The position numbers and the translations under genes were made by a program. Of a DNA stretch of 64,000 nt, positions 22,681 to 31,505 are shown in pieces. This stretch comes from [Actinomadura] parvosata subsp. kistnae. Lineage in GTDB: Bacteria > Actinomycetota > Actinomycetes > Streptosporangiales > Streptosporangiaceae. The notes below the pieces were generated by a model. That model did not search any database. It was not told the origin of the DNA and was given only the letters and a program-made list of their open reading frames with translations. Within the stretch, counting starts at the first letter, position 1. Each line of letters begins with the position of its first letter. Location: contig NZ_OOHJ01000018.1 in the NCBI RefSeq assembly GCF_900323885.1, positions 930,001 through 994,000 of the forward strand. The letters are read 5' to 3'.

Positions 22681-24140
22681 GGCTCTCGCTGCGCGCCCGG
22701 CTGCTGTCGATCACGGTGGCGCTGCTGGTCGTGGGCCTGGTGGTGATCAGCTCCGTCGTCGTACGGCAGCTCGAGCACCAGCTCATGACCCGGGTGGACG
22801 CCCAGCTCGCCCCCATGGGCCGGGCGCTGACCGCGGTGCCGCCCGAGCTGCTGGCCGTGATGCAGGCCCACGCGGGCGGCCAGGCGCCGGTGGACCCGCT
22901 CGACCTGATCACGGCGGGGTACGCGGCCTACCTGTCCGCCGACGGCACCGTGCTGCGCTCGTTCGGCGACGGGGCGGGCCCGAGCCTGCCCCGGCTCGAC
23001 ACGGCCGCTGTGACGGCCCATGCCGGGCGGCCCTTCACCGTGGAGGGCGCGGACGGGCAGGAGTGGCGGGCGGTGGCCCTTCCGTCGAACGGCGCGGGCG
23101 GCGTGGGTGGCCCAGGCGGCGCGGGCGGTCGCTCGGCCGTGGTCGCGGCGGTGTCGCTGGAGGCCCTGCACGCGACCGTCGGCCGGGTGCGCCTCGCCTG
23201 CCTGGTGGCCGGCTCGATCCTGCTGGCCGTGCTGGCGCTGGCGGGTGGCATCGCGATCAGGGCCGGGCTGGCGCCGCTGCGCCGCGTGGAGGAGACGGCG
23301 GCGGCCATCGCGGACGGCGACCTCAGCAGGCGCGTGCCCGAGCCCGCCACCCCCGGCACCGAGGTGGGGCGGCTGGCCCGCTCGCTCAACAAGATGCTCG
23401 CCCAGATCGAGCAGGGCGTGGCGGCGAAGGTGGAGTCGGAGGCCAGGATGCGCAGGTTCGTCGCCGACGTCAGCCACGAGCTGCGTACCCCGCTGTTCGG
23501 GATCAAGGGCTTCTCCGAGCTGTACCGCATGGGCGGCACGGAGGCGGCGCCCGCGATGGCCCGCATCGAGAGCGAGTCGGGCCGCCTGGCCAAGCTGGTG
23601 GACGACCTGCTGCTGCTCGCCGGGCTCGACGAGAGCGACGGCCCCGCGCTCGACCTGACCCCCATGGACCTGCGTACGCTGGCCGCCGACGCCCGCCACG
23701 ACTTCGCCGCCCTCGACCCGGCCAGGCCCATCGCCTTCACCGGCCCCTCCGGCGGGCCGGCCGCCAGCGCCCCCGTGCTCGGCGACGAGGCCCGGCTGCG
23801 GCAGGTCGTCAGCAACCTCGTCGGCAACGCCGTCACCCACACGCCCGCCGGCACCCCGGTCAGGGTCGGGGTGGGCACCGACGGCGGGGAGGCGGTGCTG
23901 GTGATCGCCGACGAAGGGCCCGGGCTCGCGCCCGAGGAGGCGTCCCGGGTCTTCGACCGCTTCTACCGCGCCGACGGCTCCCGCGCCCGCGCCACCGGCG
24001 GGGCCGGTCTGGGGCTGGCCATCGTACGGTCGATCGTGGCCGCGCACGGCGGGCGGGTCGAGCTGCGGTCGGCGCCCGGCCGGGGCGCCGCCTTCGAGAT
24101 CAGGCTCCCCGCCCACCCTCCCCTGGAGCAGCCGCGCTAG
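22677..24140 (+). CDS. Sensor histidine kinase
   Basis: 487 residues. Two membrane helices (~11-30 and ~172-193) flank an extracytoplasmic sensor of about 140 residues; a glycine-rich stretch (GAGGVGGPGGAGG, ~139-151) lies just before the second helix. HAMP follows, then the dimerisation motif FVADVSHELRTP with phospho-His267. The ATP domain has the N box (VSNLVGNAVTHT), G1 (DEGPGLAP) and G2 (GGAGLGLAIV). Signal unknown; linkage to an ABC exporter suggests envelope or antibiotic sensing. Confidence 0.94.
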   Translation: MRLSLRARLLSITVALLVVGLVVISSVVVRQLEHQLMTRVDAQLAPMGRALTAVPPELLAVMQAHAGGQAPVDPLDLITAGYAAYLSADGTVLRSFGDGAGPSLPRLDTAAVTAHAGRPFTVEGADGQEWRAVALPSNGAGGVGGPGGAGGRSAVVAAVSLEALHATVGRVRLACLVAGSILLAVLALAGGIAIRAGLAPLRRVEETAAAIADGDLSRRVPEPATPGTEVGRLARSLNKMLAQIEQGVAAKVESEARMRRFVADVSHELRTPLFGIKGFSELYRMGGTEAAPAMARIESESGRLAKLVDDLLLLAGLDESDGPALDLTPMDLRTLAADARHDFAALDPARPIAFTGPSGGPAASAPVLGDEARLRQVVSNLVGNAVTHTPAGTPVRVGVGTDGGEAVLVIADEGPGLAPEEASRVFDRFYRADGSRARATGGAGLGLAIVRSIVAAHGGRVELRSAPGRGAAFEIRLPAHPPLEQPR

Positions 24141-24141
24141 C

Positions 24142-24217
24142 GCTCAGCCTGTCGGAGAAGTCGCGGTAACGCTCAGCCTCTCGGACAAGCTCAGCCTTCT
24201 TTGGAGAAGTCGCCGTA
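24142..24217. repeat. Partial duplicates of the RibD-like gene 3' end
   Basis: GCTCAGCCT...GGAGAAGTCGC-GTA occurs at 24189-24217, where it is the end of the RibD-like gene (Y-G-D-F-S-K-E-G-stop). It recurs at 24142-24168, past the stop, and a truncated copy lies at 24171-24188. Confidence 0.75.
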
Positions 24218-24808
24218 GGTGGGCCTGCCCGCCGGCCGGTAGACGCTCAGCACGCAGCCGCTCCCCGTCGGCCGGGTCTCGACCAGGCGCATCGCCGTCG
24301 GCGTGCGCCCCGGCTCGAACAGCCGCATGCCGCTGCCCAGCACCACCGGGTACGTCCACAGCCGCAGCTCGTCGATCATCCCGTGGTCGAGCAGCGTCCT
24401 GGCGAGGGTGCCGCTGCCGTGGATCTGCAGCTCGCGGCCGGGGCGGGCGCGCAGCTCGGCGACCTCCTTCAGCACGTCCGAGCCGATGATCGTCGTGTTG
24501 TGCCACTCCGCCCGGCCCAGGGTCGTCGAGACGACGTACTTGGGCAGGGTGTTGAGGCTGGACGCCACCACGTTGTCCGGGTCGGTGACGGTCGGCCAGT
24601 AGGCCGCGAAGATCTCGTACGTCCTGCGGCCCAGCAGGAACGCGTCCGCCTCCGCGAACCAGCGGTCCGTGTAGGTCTCCAGCTCCTCGTCGGCGTAGGG
24701 GAACTGCCAGCCGCCGTGCTCGAAGCCGCCGCTGGTGTCCTCGGTCGGCGTGCCGGGCGCCTGCATGACGCCGTCCAGCGACAGGAACGTCGCCAAGGTG
24801 ATCTTCAT
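24191..24808 (-). CDS. Dihydrofolate reductase-fold protein (RibD C-terminal family)
   Basis: 205 residues. The family motif ITLATFLSLDGVMQAPG at the N-terminus, AFLLGRRTYEIFAAYWP (~55-71) and LQIHGSGTLARTLLDHGMIDELRLW (~127-151) match the YyaP/RibD-like reductases, whose substrate is usually unknown. GGAGG lies seven bases before the ATG. It is not part of a riboflavin operon here, so a role in flavin synthesis is unlikely. Confidence 0.88.
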   Translation of the reverse strand: MKITLATFLSLDGVMQAPGTPTEDTSGGFEHGGWQFPYADEELETYTDRWFAEADAFLLGRRTYEIFAAYWPTVTDPDNVVASSLNTLPKYVVSTTLGRAEWHNTTIIGSDVLKEVAELRARPGRELQIHGSGTLARTLLDHGMIDELRLWTYPVVLGSGMRLFEPGRTPTAMRLVETRPTGSGCVLSVYRPAGRPTYGDFSKEG

Positions 24809-24923
24809 GTCCGTGCCTCCATCGGTGGTCGGCGGGGTCCGTGCCCATACAGACCCCGCCCGACCCCGGAACTCATCGCCGGCCAGATCAGCGTCGAGGC
24901 AGCCTGGCGGATCAGCTCGCCGA

Positions 24924-25685
24924 TCAGCTCGCCTGGCCGGTGGGCATGATGGTGACCTGCTGGAGGTTCGCCCGGGGCGGCAGGCTCGCCACGAACCCGA
25001 CCGTCCGCGCCACGTCCTGCGGCGTCAGCCACTCCATCTCCTGCTTGGAGCCCTCCAGCCAGGCCAGCGCGCCCTCGTCGGTGACGTGGCTCTGCAGCTC
25101 CGTGCCGACGATGCCCGGCTCGATCGCCGAGACCCGCACGTTCTTGGGGCCGAGCTCGGCCCGCAGGTGCCGCGACAGGTGCGTGACGAACGCCTTGGTG
25201 CCGGAGTAGACGGCGAAGTTCGGGAAGATGTTCTGCGCCGCGATCGAGGAGGTGTTGATCAGGTCGGCCACGCCGCGCTCGCCCGCGGCCTGCACGAGCT
25301 GCGGGACGAACGCGCCGATCACGTTCATCAGGCCCGTGACGTTGAGGTCGATCTGACGCTGCCACTGGTCGGCGGCCAGCTCCTCGATCGGGGCGGGCAG
25401 CATGACGCCCGCGTTGTTGAACAGCAGGTCGGCGCCGCCCAGCTCGGACGCCACCCGCGCGGCCGCCGCCCGCATCGCCGCCGCGTCGGTGACGTCGGCC
25501 GCCAACGCCAGCGCCCGGCCGCCGGCCTTCTCGATGCGGGAGACCAGGCCGTCCAGCCGCTCCGCGCGGCGGGCCAGCACGGCGACCCGCGCGCCCAGCT
25601 CCGCCAGGTGCTCGGCAGTGGCCTCGCCGATCCCGCTGGAGGCACCGGTGACGACGGCGACGCGGCCAGAGAGGGAAGTGATCAT
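24924..25685 (-). CDS. SDR-family NAD(P)-dependent oxidoreductase
   Basis: 253 residues of the classical short-chain type. Cofactor motif TGASSGIG (14-21), NNAG (~91-94), catalytic Ser in NTSSIA and YSGTK (Tyr/Lys about 160-164) are all present. An arginine pair after the second strand (LARRAER) suggests NADP(H) preference. Divergent from an MmyB-type XRE regulator that probably controls it, an arrangement I know to be frequent in actinomycetes. GAAAGG precedes the ATG. Substrate unknown. Confidence 0.92.
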   Translation of the reverse strand: MITSLSGRVAVVTGASSGIGEATAEHLAELGARVAVLARRAERLDGLVSRIEKAGGRALALAADVTDAAAMRAAAARVASELGGADLLFNNAGVMLPAPIEELAADQWQRQIDLNVTGLMNVIGAFVPQLVQAAGERGVADLINTSSIAAQNIFPNFAVYSGTKAFVTHLSRHLRAELGPKNVRVSAIEPGIVGTELQSHVTDEGALAWLEGSKQEMEWLTPQDVARTVGFVASLPPRANLQQVTIMPTGQAS

Positions 25686-25688
25686 CGG

Positions 25689-25803
25689 TGTACGCCTTTC
25701 AAGTGTGTCGCTCGCAGGGTGTGTGCCTTGATGTGGCCTTGCGGCCTGCGTGGCTTGCAGGATGTGGGCTCACAGGCTGTGTGCCTTTCAAGGTGTGGCG
25801 CGG
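25689..25803. repeat. Three imperfect copies of a TGTGTGCCTT-type motif in the SDR/XRE divergent region
   Basis: Related segments start at 25689 (TGTACGCCTTTCAAGTGTG), 25719 (TGTGTGCCTTGATGTGG) and 25779 (TGTGTGCCTTTCAAGGTGTG). The first sits over the SDR ribosome-binding region. They may be repeated operator sites for the divergent regulator. The intergenic region 25686-25956 holds no gene. Confidence 0.55.
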
Positions 25804-25956
25804 CTGTCCGCCGCGCTCCTCCATAAGCACACCAGGGATCACCCCGCCCTCGGGGTGCCCGAGCAGGCCCTGACCAGGCGGGTAACGGCGAGGCAGGTAC
25901 TGCCAGGGCCACCCCCGCGACCTCGCGGGCCCGTCAGACGAGCCACACTGGACAAC

Positions 25957-26799
25957 ATGGACCGCAGCCGCGAGCTCGCCGACTTCCTGCGCTCACGCCG
26001 AGCCCGGATCACGCCCGACCGCACCGGCCTGCCCGCCGACGGCCGCGCCCGCCGCGTGCCCGGCCTGCGGCGCGACGAGGTGGCCCGGCTGGCCGGCGTC
26101 AGCACCGAGTACTACACGCGCCTGGAGCAGGGCCGCGCCGGCAACCCCTCGCCCGAGGTCACCGAGGCGCTCGCCCGTGCGCTCCAGCTCGACCCCGCCG
26201 AACGCGAGCACCTCACCGACCTGCTGACCCGCCCCAGCCGCCGCGCCCCCATCACCCCGCAACGCGTCCGGCCGGGCCTGCACCTCATGTTGCAGACCCT
26301 CGACCATGTGCCCGCGTTCATCCTCGGCCGCCGCACCGACGTCCTGGCCAGCAACCGCCTGGCCCGCGAGGTGCTGACCGACTTCGAGGCCCTGCCCGTG
26401 CCCCAGCGCAACCTGGCCCGCTACTACCTGCTCGACCCCGAGGCCCGCACCCGTACCGGCGAGTGGGAGCGCATCGCCTCCGAGACCGTCGCCATGCTGC
26501 GGTTGGAGGCCGGCCGCTACCCCGACGACCGCCGCCTCGCCGACCTCGTCGGCGAGCTCACCCTGCGCTCGCCCGAGTTCAGCACCTGGTGGAACGACCA
26601 CCGCGTGCTGCGCCGCACCCACGGCAGCAAGCACTACCACCATCCGCTGGTCGGGGAGCTGCACTTCTCCTACGAGTCCCTCCAGCCGCCCGGCGACCCC
26701 GACCAGACCCTGTGCGTCTACAACGTCGAGCCCGGCTCCCCCACCGCCGACGCCCTCCGCCTCCTCACCAGCTGGACGGCACCCGCCGCCTCTTCCTAG
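25957..26799 (+). CDS. XRE-family regulator with MmyB-like ligand-binding domain
   Basis: 280 residues. An N-terminal helix-turn-helix (RRDEVARLAGVSTEYYTRLEQGR, ~33-55) is followed by the MmyB-like PAS-type domain (FILGRRTDVLASNRLAREVLTDF, then HHPLVGELHFSYESL), which binds hydrophobic ligands in this family. It is divergent from the SDR gene, its likely target. Its stop codon shares CTAG with the stop of the convergent exported protein gene. Confidence 0.93.
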   Translation: MDRSRELADFLRSRRARITPDRTGLPADGRARRVPGLRRDEVARLAGVSTEYYTRLEQGRAGNPSPEVTEALARALQLDPAEREHLTDLLTRPSRRAPITPQRVRPGLHLMLQTLDHVPAFILGRRTDVLASNRLAREVLTDFEALPVPQRNLARYYLLDPEARTRTGEWERIASETVAMLRLEAGRYPDDRRLADLVGELTLRSPEFSTWWNDHRVLRRTHGSKHYHHPLVGELHFSYESLQPPGDPDQTLCVYNVEPGSPTADALRLLTSWTAPAASS

Positions 26800-27191
26800 T
26801 CGTCGATCGGCGTACAGATCACGTGGACCTCGACGGGGGTCGTCCGCTTCTTGTCGTTGACGAAGAAGAAGGTCCAGGCGTTCGTCGGGTCGTCCGGCTC
26901 GCCGCTCGTGTTGCTCGGCGCGCTGATCTCGGCGATCACCGGATGCTCCTGCTGGTGCTCGCCGACATGCGCGAACCCGCCGCCGATGGCCTGCTGCCCC
27001 TCGGGGCAGACCACGTTCGTGGACAGGTAGCCCGGCGGGATCGTCCTGTTCTCCTTGACGTACGTGACCTTCGGGCTGCTTCCCGGAAGCCCGTCCGCCA
27101 GCGCCACCCCGGCCCCGACGAGTGCCGCGCCCGCCAGCGCGCCCGCAACGACCAGCCCTGTCGTCCTGCCGACCGGCGAAGATTTGTCCAC
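26796..27191 (-). CDS. Small exported protein of unknown function
   Basis: 131 residues. The N-terminal basic stretch and hydrophobic core (GLVVAGALAGAALVGAGVALADG, ~12-34) form a signal peptide or single anchor. The mature part has two cysteines (NVVCPEG and VHVICTP) that could form a disulfide. No family recognised. GTG at 27191 with AAGGG seven bases upstream is preferred to the GTG at 27197. Flanking TGATCAC/GTGATCG motifs upstream may be regulatory. Confidence 0.6.
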   Translation of the reverse strand: MDKSSPVGRTTGLVVAGALAGAALVGAGVALADGLPGSSPKVTYVKENRTIPPGYLSTNVVCPEGQQAIGGGFAHVGEHQQEHPVIAEISAPSNTSGEPDDPTNAWTFFFVNDKKRTTPVEVHVICTPIDD

Positions 27192-27417
27192 GATCACACC
27201 CTTCGTGACTGTTTGTGATCACGGTAGGTGGGGGTGCTTGACGATCACTTGCAGGTGCCGCGCGGGCGGCGGGCGGCGCCGTCCGGCGAGCCCGAACGCC
27301 TCCAGCCGTCCGCCGGATCCGCATCGCTTCGGCCGTCGGCCCGGTCCACGCGGCTTCCACCATCCACCCCGCCCACACAGCTCGACCGGCCAGCCGGTGG
27401 GGACGGGTCGGGTCGGG

Positions 27418-28200
27418 TCAGGCGCGTTGGCGCAGGATCTCGGCCGTGGCCTCGTCGGCCGGCAGGAACGCTTCGAGCCGCAGCTCGGACAGCGTGACGT
27501 CCACGGCGGTCGCGAACGACGTCAGCGTGGTGATCAGCCGCAGCTCCCCCTCCGGCACCCGCAACCGCAGCGGCACGGCGAAACCGAGGTGCTCGGCCGG
27601 CGGGTCCAGGTCCGGCAGGTACCCGTCCAGCTCGGCGACGAACCCGTCGAGCTCCGGATCGGGGCTGCGCGACGCCTGCTCGCGCAGGCTGCCGGTGATG
27701 TGCCGGCCCCATTCGGCGAGGTTCTGCACCCGCCGCGCCATCCCGTCCGGATGCAGGGCGAGGCGCAGCACGTTGATCGGCGGCTTCAGCAGCGCCGGCG
27801 CGACCCCCTCGCACAGCACCCCGAACGCCGCGTTCGCCGCCACCAACTCCCCGTACGGCCGGACCACGACCGCCGGGTAAGGCAGGTGCCCGTCGAGAAC
27901 GCGTTCCAGCGCCTCCCGCACCGGGCTGAGCTCGGGGGCGTCCAGGCTCGACTCGGCGTAGACCGGGGCGAAACCGGCGGCGAGCAGCAACGCGTTCCGC
28001 TCCCGCAACGACAACCCCAGCGACTCGGCCAGCCGCACCACCATGGCCCGCCCCGGCCGGGAACGGCCCTGCTCCAGGAAGCTCAGGTGGCGCTGGGTCG
28101 TGTCGGCCCTGATCGCCAGGTCGAGCTGGCTGAAACGGCGGCGCGTCCGCCAGCGGCGCAGTTCCCGCCCGAACCGGTCAGGTTTCGTCGCGACCGTCAT
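27418..28200 (-). CDS. XRE-family regulator with MmyB-like ligand-binding domain
   Basis: 260 residues. The N-terminal helix-turn-helix (FSQLDLAIRADTTQRHLSFLEQGRSRPG, ~23-50) is followed by an MmyB-like domain (YPAVVVRPYGELVAANAAFGVL, NVLRLALHPDGMARRVQNLAEWGRHI). Divergent from the NTF2-like/cupin pair. The ATG at 28200 directly follows a tandem repeat array; an upstream in-frame ATG at 28212 is an alternative start, falling inside that array. Confidence 0.9.
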   Translation of the reverse strand: MTVATKPDRFGRELRRWRTRRRFSQLDLAIRADTTQRHLSFLEQGRSRPGRAMVVRLAESLGLSLRERNALLLAAGFAPVYAESSLDAPELSPVREALERVLDGHLPYPAVVVRPYGELVAANAAFGVLCEGVAPALLKPPINVLRLALHPDGMARRVQNLAEWGRHITGSLREQASRSPDPELDGFVAELDGYLPDLDPPAEHLGFAVPLRLRVPEGELRLITTLTSFATAVDVTLSELRLEAFLPADEATAEILRQRA

Positions 28201-28203
28201 CCC

Positions 28204-28405
28204 CTCACCCATCCCAACCCCGCCCGACCGATGCGGTCTTGCCCTCATTCATTTCAGCCCGGCTCGGCCAACGCGGCCTTGCCCCTCACTCATCCCAGCC
28301 CGGCCCGGGGAACGCGGTCTCGCCCTCACCCATTTCAGCCTGGCTCGGCCAACGCGGCCTTGCCCCTCACTCATCCCAGCCCGGCCCGGGCAACGCGGCC
28401 TTGCC
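28204..28405. repeat. Five tandem ~40-bp repeats upstream of the XRE gene
   Basis: Copies at 28204-28243, 28244-28283, 28285-28324, 28325-28364 and 28366-28405, with a degenerate sixth. The unit runs CTCA-CCAT--CAGCCCGGC to AACGCGG-CTTGCC. Alternate copies are more alike, giving an 81-bp higher-order period. The array abuts the XRE start codon, so it forms that gene's leader or promoter region. No gene is supported in 28201-28551. Confidence 0.9.
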
Positions 28406-28495
28406 CTCCCCCAACCCGCCTCGGCTCCACCAACATCCACAGGACCCCCATACGAGGGCCGTCATGCCCCATTTCATACCGCACGCCCGCAACTG

Positions 28496-28519
28496 CGCGA
28501 TTCCTTGGAGGGAATCGCG
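28496..28519. promoter_or_regulatory. Perfect 9-bp inverted repeat upstream of the NTF2-like gene
   Basis: CGCGATTCC and GGAATCGCG flank a six-base spacer, 32 bp before the ATG at 28552. Position and symmetry suggest an operator for the divergent XRE regulator. Confidence 0.6.
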
Positions 28520-28551
28520 GGACCACACCTCCGGCCCGCACACTGCTCGCC

Positions 28552-28986
28552 ATGAGCAACACCTTCGATGTCAAGCAGTGGGCCGACCGTTACGTGGCCC
28601 AGTGGAACGAGCCGGACCCGGCGACGCGCGGCGCCCTCGTCCGTGACCTGTGGGCGAGCGACGCCGTCCACGTCCTCATCGACCCGCCTGAGGCGATCCG
28701 CGACGCCGCCGCGGCGATCGCGTTCCCCGCGCCGCCGCTGGAGGTGCGCGGTCACGACGCCCTGGAGGCGAGGGTGCGGCGCGCGTACGAGATGTTCGTG
28801 GCACCCGGCGAGCACGTCTTCGAGGCGGCGGGGGAAGCGGTCCTGCTCCTGCCGCGCGTGGTCGGCGTCCGGTGGTCGATGGTGTCCACCCGCACGGGCG
28901 AGGCGGTCGGCGGCGGCCTTGACGTCCTCGCCCTGGACGAGGACGACCGCATCCGCACCGACCACCAGTTCATCGGAGGGAGCTGA
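28552..28986 (+). CDS. NTF2-like/SnoaL-fold protein
   Basis: 144 residues with the alpha+beta cone pattern of the NTF2-like superfamily: N-terminal WADRYVAQWNEPDPATRGALVRDLWASDAVHVL, a central helix (EARVRRAYEMFVAPGEHVF), and strands ending DVLALDEDDRIRTDHQFI. Members act as small-molecule isomerases, cyclases or binding proteins. Its TGA overlaps the cupin ATG (TGATG), so the two are co-translated. Substrate unknown. Confidence 0.82.
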   Translation: MSNTFDVKQWADRYVAQWNEPDPATRGALVRDLWASDAVHVLIDPPEAIRDAAAAIAFPAPPLEVRGHDALEARVRRAYEMFVAPGEHVFEAAGEAVLLLPRVVGVRWSMVSTRTGEAVGGGLDVLALDEDDRIRTDHQFIGGS

Positions 28987-29345
28987 TGCGTTTCACGAGG
29001 ATCGTCCGCACGGAGGACGGCGGGTCCGCGTTCGAGGACGGGGAGCTCGCGCTCGAACAGCGGCAGGTCGCAGAGGGGGTGCCGCCGATGGCGGTGGGCG
29101 CGCTGCCGTCCCGGGACGGCGTGCAGTTCCTGCGCAGCGCCGCCTTCGACAGCAGCGCCCATCCCGCTCCGCGGGAGCAGTGGGTGGTGATGGTGAAGGG
29201 GATGATCGAGGTGGTGGTGAGCGACGGGAGCCGGCGGCGGTTCGGGCCGGGCGATCTGGTGCTGGCCGCCGACACCAGCGGGAAGGGGCATGTCACGACC
29301 GGGGTGGGCGAGCCGCCGTTCGAGGCGCTGTTCATTCCGGTGTGA
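28986..29345 (+). CDS. Cupin-domain protein
   Basis: 119 residues forming one small beta barrel. The second cupin motif is visible as GDLVLAADTSGKGHVTT, with the conserved His, and the first motif is degenerate (SSAHPAPREQWVVMVKGMIEVVV). It may bind a metal or simply a ligand. Coupled to the NTF2-like gene under probable XRE control. Confidence 0.8.
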   Translation: MRFTRIVRTEDGGSAFEDGELALEQRQVAEGVPPMAVGALPSRDGVQFLRSAAFDSSAHPAPREQWVVMVKGMIEVVVSDGSRRRFGPGDLVLAADTSGKGHVTTGVGEPPFEALFIPV

Positions 29346-29492
29346 GCGGTTTGCCGGGGATCGGGTAGGGCTTGGCCGCGCGACTGGCAGCCGCCGACCG
29401 GACGCGGCAACCGGGGTTGCGACCGGTGGCGCCTCGGTAAGTGAACCTTCGTGGCCTTGTCGGCCGGCGCAGGGGCGCAGCGGCTTGTGAGC

Positions 29493-29737
29493 GGGGGTTT
29501 GGGGGGCCGCGCCCCCCAATGTCACAGCCCGAACCCCCATGCGCGAAGCGCCCCACGGGAGGACCATGCTTGTGGAGCTGGGGGTTTGGGGGGCGGTGCC
29601 CCCCAATGTCACAGCCCGAACCCCCACGCGCGAAGCGCCCCGCGGGAGGACCGAGCCCTGGGAATGGGGGTTTGGGGGGCGGTGCCCCCCAATGTCACGG
29701 CCTGAGCCCCGTGCGCGTAGCGCCGATGGGGAAGACC
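29493..29737. repeat. Three REP-like hairpin units between the cupin gene and etfA
   Basis: Units at 29493-29565, 29580-29652 and 29666-29737 (period 87 and 86). Each contains a perfect hairpin TTGGGGGGC-NNN-GCCCCCCAA (29499-29519, 29586-29606, 29672-29692). An outer GGGGGTT/AACCCCC pair and a GCGCGAAGCGC-type stem follow. The region 29346-29751 has no supported gene and separates convergent genes, so these may act as terminators. Confidence 0.92.
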
Positions 29738-29751
29738 TTGCTTTGGTTCCC

Positions 29752-30705
29752 CTACTTGCGCTTGTTGATCTCTTCGGTGAGCTGGGGTACGACCTGGTGG
29801 AGGTCGCCCACCACGCCGTAGTCGGCCAGCTCGAAGATCGGGGCCTCCGGGTCCTTGTTGATGGCCACGATCGTCTTGGCCGTCTGCATCCCGGCCCGGT
29901 GCTGGATGGCGCCGGAGATGCCGGCCGCGATGTAGAGCTGCGGCGACACCGTCTTGCCCGTCTGGCCGACCTGGAACTGGTGCGGGTACCAGCCGGCGTC
30001 CGTGGCGGCGCGGGAGGCGCCGACGGCGGCGCCGAGGGCGTCGGCGAGGCCTTCGATGACGGAGAAGTTCTCGGCGGAGCCGACGCCGCGGCCGCCGGAG
30101 ACGACGATGGCGGCTTCGGTCAGTTCGGGGCGGGCGCCCTTCTCCTGCTTGACGCGTTCGACCACGCGGGCGGCCTTGGCGGCGTCGGAGAGGGTGACGG
30201 TGATCTCCTCCTCCGTTCCGGCGCCGGCGGCGGCGACGGGGGCGGTGGAGTTGGGGCGGACGGCGACGATGGGTGTGCCCTTGCGGACGCGGGAGTGCAC
30301 GTTGATGCCGCCGCCGAAGATGGACTGGTCGGCGACGAAGCCTTCGCCGAGGCCGACGGCGTCGGTGATGACGCCGGAGTCGGTCTTGATGGCGAGGCGG
30401 CCGGCGACTTCCTTGCCTTCGGCGGTGGCGGCGACGAGGACGGCCGCGGGCGACTTGGCGGCGACGAGCTGGGCGAGCAGCTCGGCCTTGGGGGCGACGA
30501 CGTATTCGACGATGTCGTCGGCGCCGGCGACGTAGATCTTCTCGGCGCCGTATTCGGCGAGGCGGGCCTTGGCGTCGGCGGTGATGCCGGGGCCGGCCCA
30601 GACGGCGGCGGGCGTGCCGAGGGTGCGGGCGAGGGTCAGGAGTTCGAGGGTGACCTTCTTGACTTCGCCTTCGGCGTGGTCAACGAGAACGAGAATTTCC
30701 GACAT
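29752..30705 (-). CDS. etfA: Electron transfer flavoprotein subunit alpha
   Basis: 317 residues, FAD-binding subunit of ETF, which carries electrons from acyl-CoA and other dehydrogenases to the quinone pool. The C-terminal FAD region shows [40 protein letters not shown] and [14 protein letters not shown]. Downstream of etfB by 20 bp on the same strand. The ATG at 30705 lacks a clear Shine-Dalgarno. Confidence 0.97.
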   Translation of the reverse strand: MSEILVLVDHAEGEVKKVTLELLTLARTLGTPAAVWAGPGITADAKARLAEYGAEKIYVAGADDIVEYVVAPKAELLAQLVAAKSPAAVLVAATAEGKEVAGRLAIKTDSGVITDAVGLGEGFVADQSIFGGGINVHSRVRKGTPIVAVRPNSTAPVAAAGAGTEEEITVTLSDAAKAARVVERVKQEKGARPELTEAAIVVSGGRGVGSAENFSVIEGLADALGAAVGASRAATDAGWYPHQFQVGQTGKTVSPQLYIAAGISGAIQHRAGMQTAKTIVAINKDPEAPIFELADYGVVGDLHQVVPQLTEEINKRK

Positions 30706-30725
30706 TTCCGTATTAACCCCCGTTC

Positions 30726-31505
30726 TCAGATGAACTTCTTGGACGCCAGGAAGTCGGCCGCCTTCGCGCCGCCGTCACCCTCGTCCTTCACGATCGTGCC
30801 GGCCGCACGCGGCGGAGCCGCGGCGAAGTCGACCACCTCGGACCAGGCGGCGGCCAGGCCCACCTGCCCGGCGTCGATGGAGGCGTCGCCGATGGCGAGC
30901 GTCTCGACCGGCTTCTTCTTGGCCGCCATGATGCCCTTGAAGGACGGGTAGCGCGGCTCGTTGATCTTCTCCACCACGGAGACGACGGCGGGCAGCGTGG
31001 CCTCGACCCGGTCGAAGCCGTAGTCGGTCAGGCGCTGGATCCTGATCGAGGAGCCCTCGACCTCGACCTTGTTGGCCAGCGTGAGCTGCGCGGTGCCGAG
31101 CCGCTCGGCCAGCATCGCGGCCAGCACCCCGGTGCGCGCGTCGGTGGACTCGGAGCCCAGGATGACCAGGTCGAACCCGATCTTCTTGAGCACCTGCGCC
31201 ATCGCGTACGAGGTGGACAGCGCGTCGGAGCCGTGCAGCGCGTCGTCGCTGAGGTGGACGGCCTTGTCGGCGCCCATGGCCAGTGCCTTGCGGATGGTGT
31301 CGGTCGCCTTGCCGGGGCCCATGGTGAGGACGGTCACCTCACCGCCGTGGGCCTCCTTCAGCTTCAGCGCCTCTTCGACCGCGTACTCGTCAAGCTCGTT
31401 GACCACGCCGTCGGCGGCGTCGCGGTCGAGCGTGTTGTCATCGGACCGCAGCTTGCGCTCGGTCGCCGTGTCGGGGACCTGCTTCACGCAGACGACGATG
31501 TTCAT
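30726..31505 (-). CDS. etfB: Electron transfer flavoprotein subunit beta
   Basis: 259 residues, AMP-binding partner of EtfA. Visible family segments are NIVVCVKQVPDTATERKL, ELDEYAVEEALKLKE and VEKINEPRYPSFKGIMAAKKKP. The conserved AADFLASKKFI forms the C-terminus. It leads the etfBA operon; the ATG is chosen because the upstream extension has no family similarity. Confidence 0.97.
   Translation of the reverse strand: MNIVVCVKQVPDTATERKLRSDDNTLDRDAADGVVNELDEYAVEEALKLKEAHGGEVTVLTMGPGKATDTIRKALAMGADKAVHLSDDALHGSDALSTSYAMAQVLKKIGFDLVILGSESTDARTGVLAAMLAERLGTAQLTLANKVEVEGSSIRIQRLTDYGFDRVEATLPAVVSVVEKINEPRYPSFKGIMAAKKKPVETLAIGDASIDAGQVGLAAAWSEVVDFAAAPPRAAGTIVKDEGDGGAKAADFLASKKFI

Noticed and set aside
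28204-28405. CRISPR array or phase-variable coding repeat
   Set aside because: The repeats are contiguous without unique spacers and the frame through them is not part of a supported gene.
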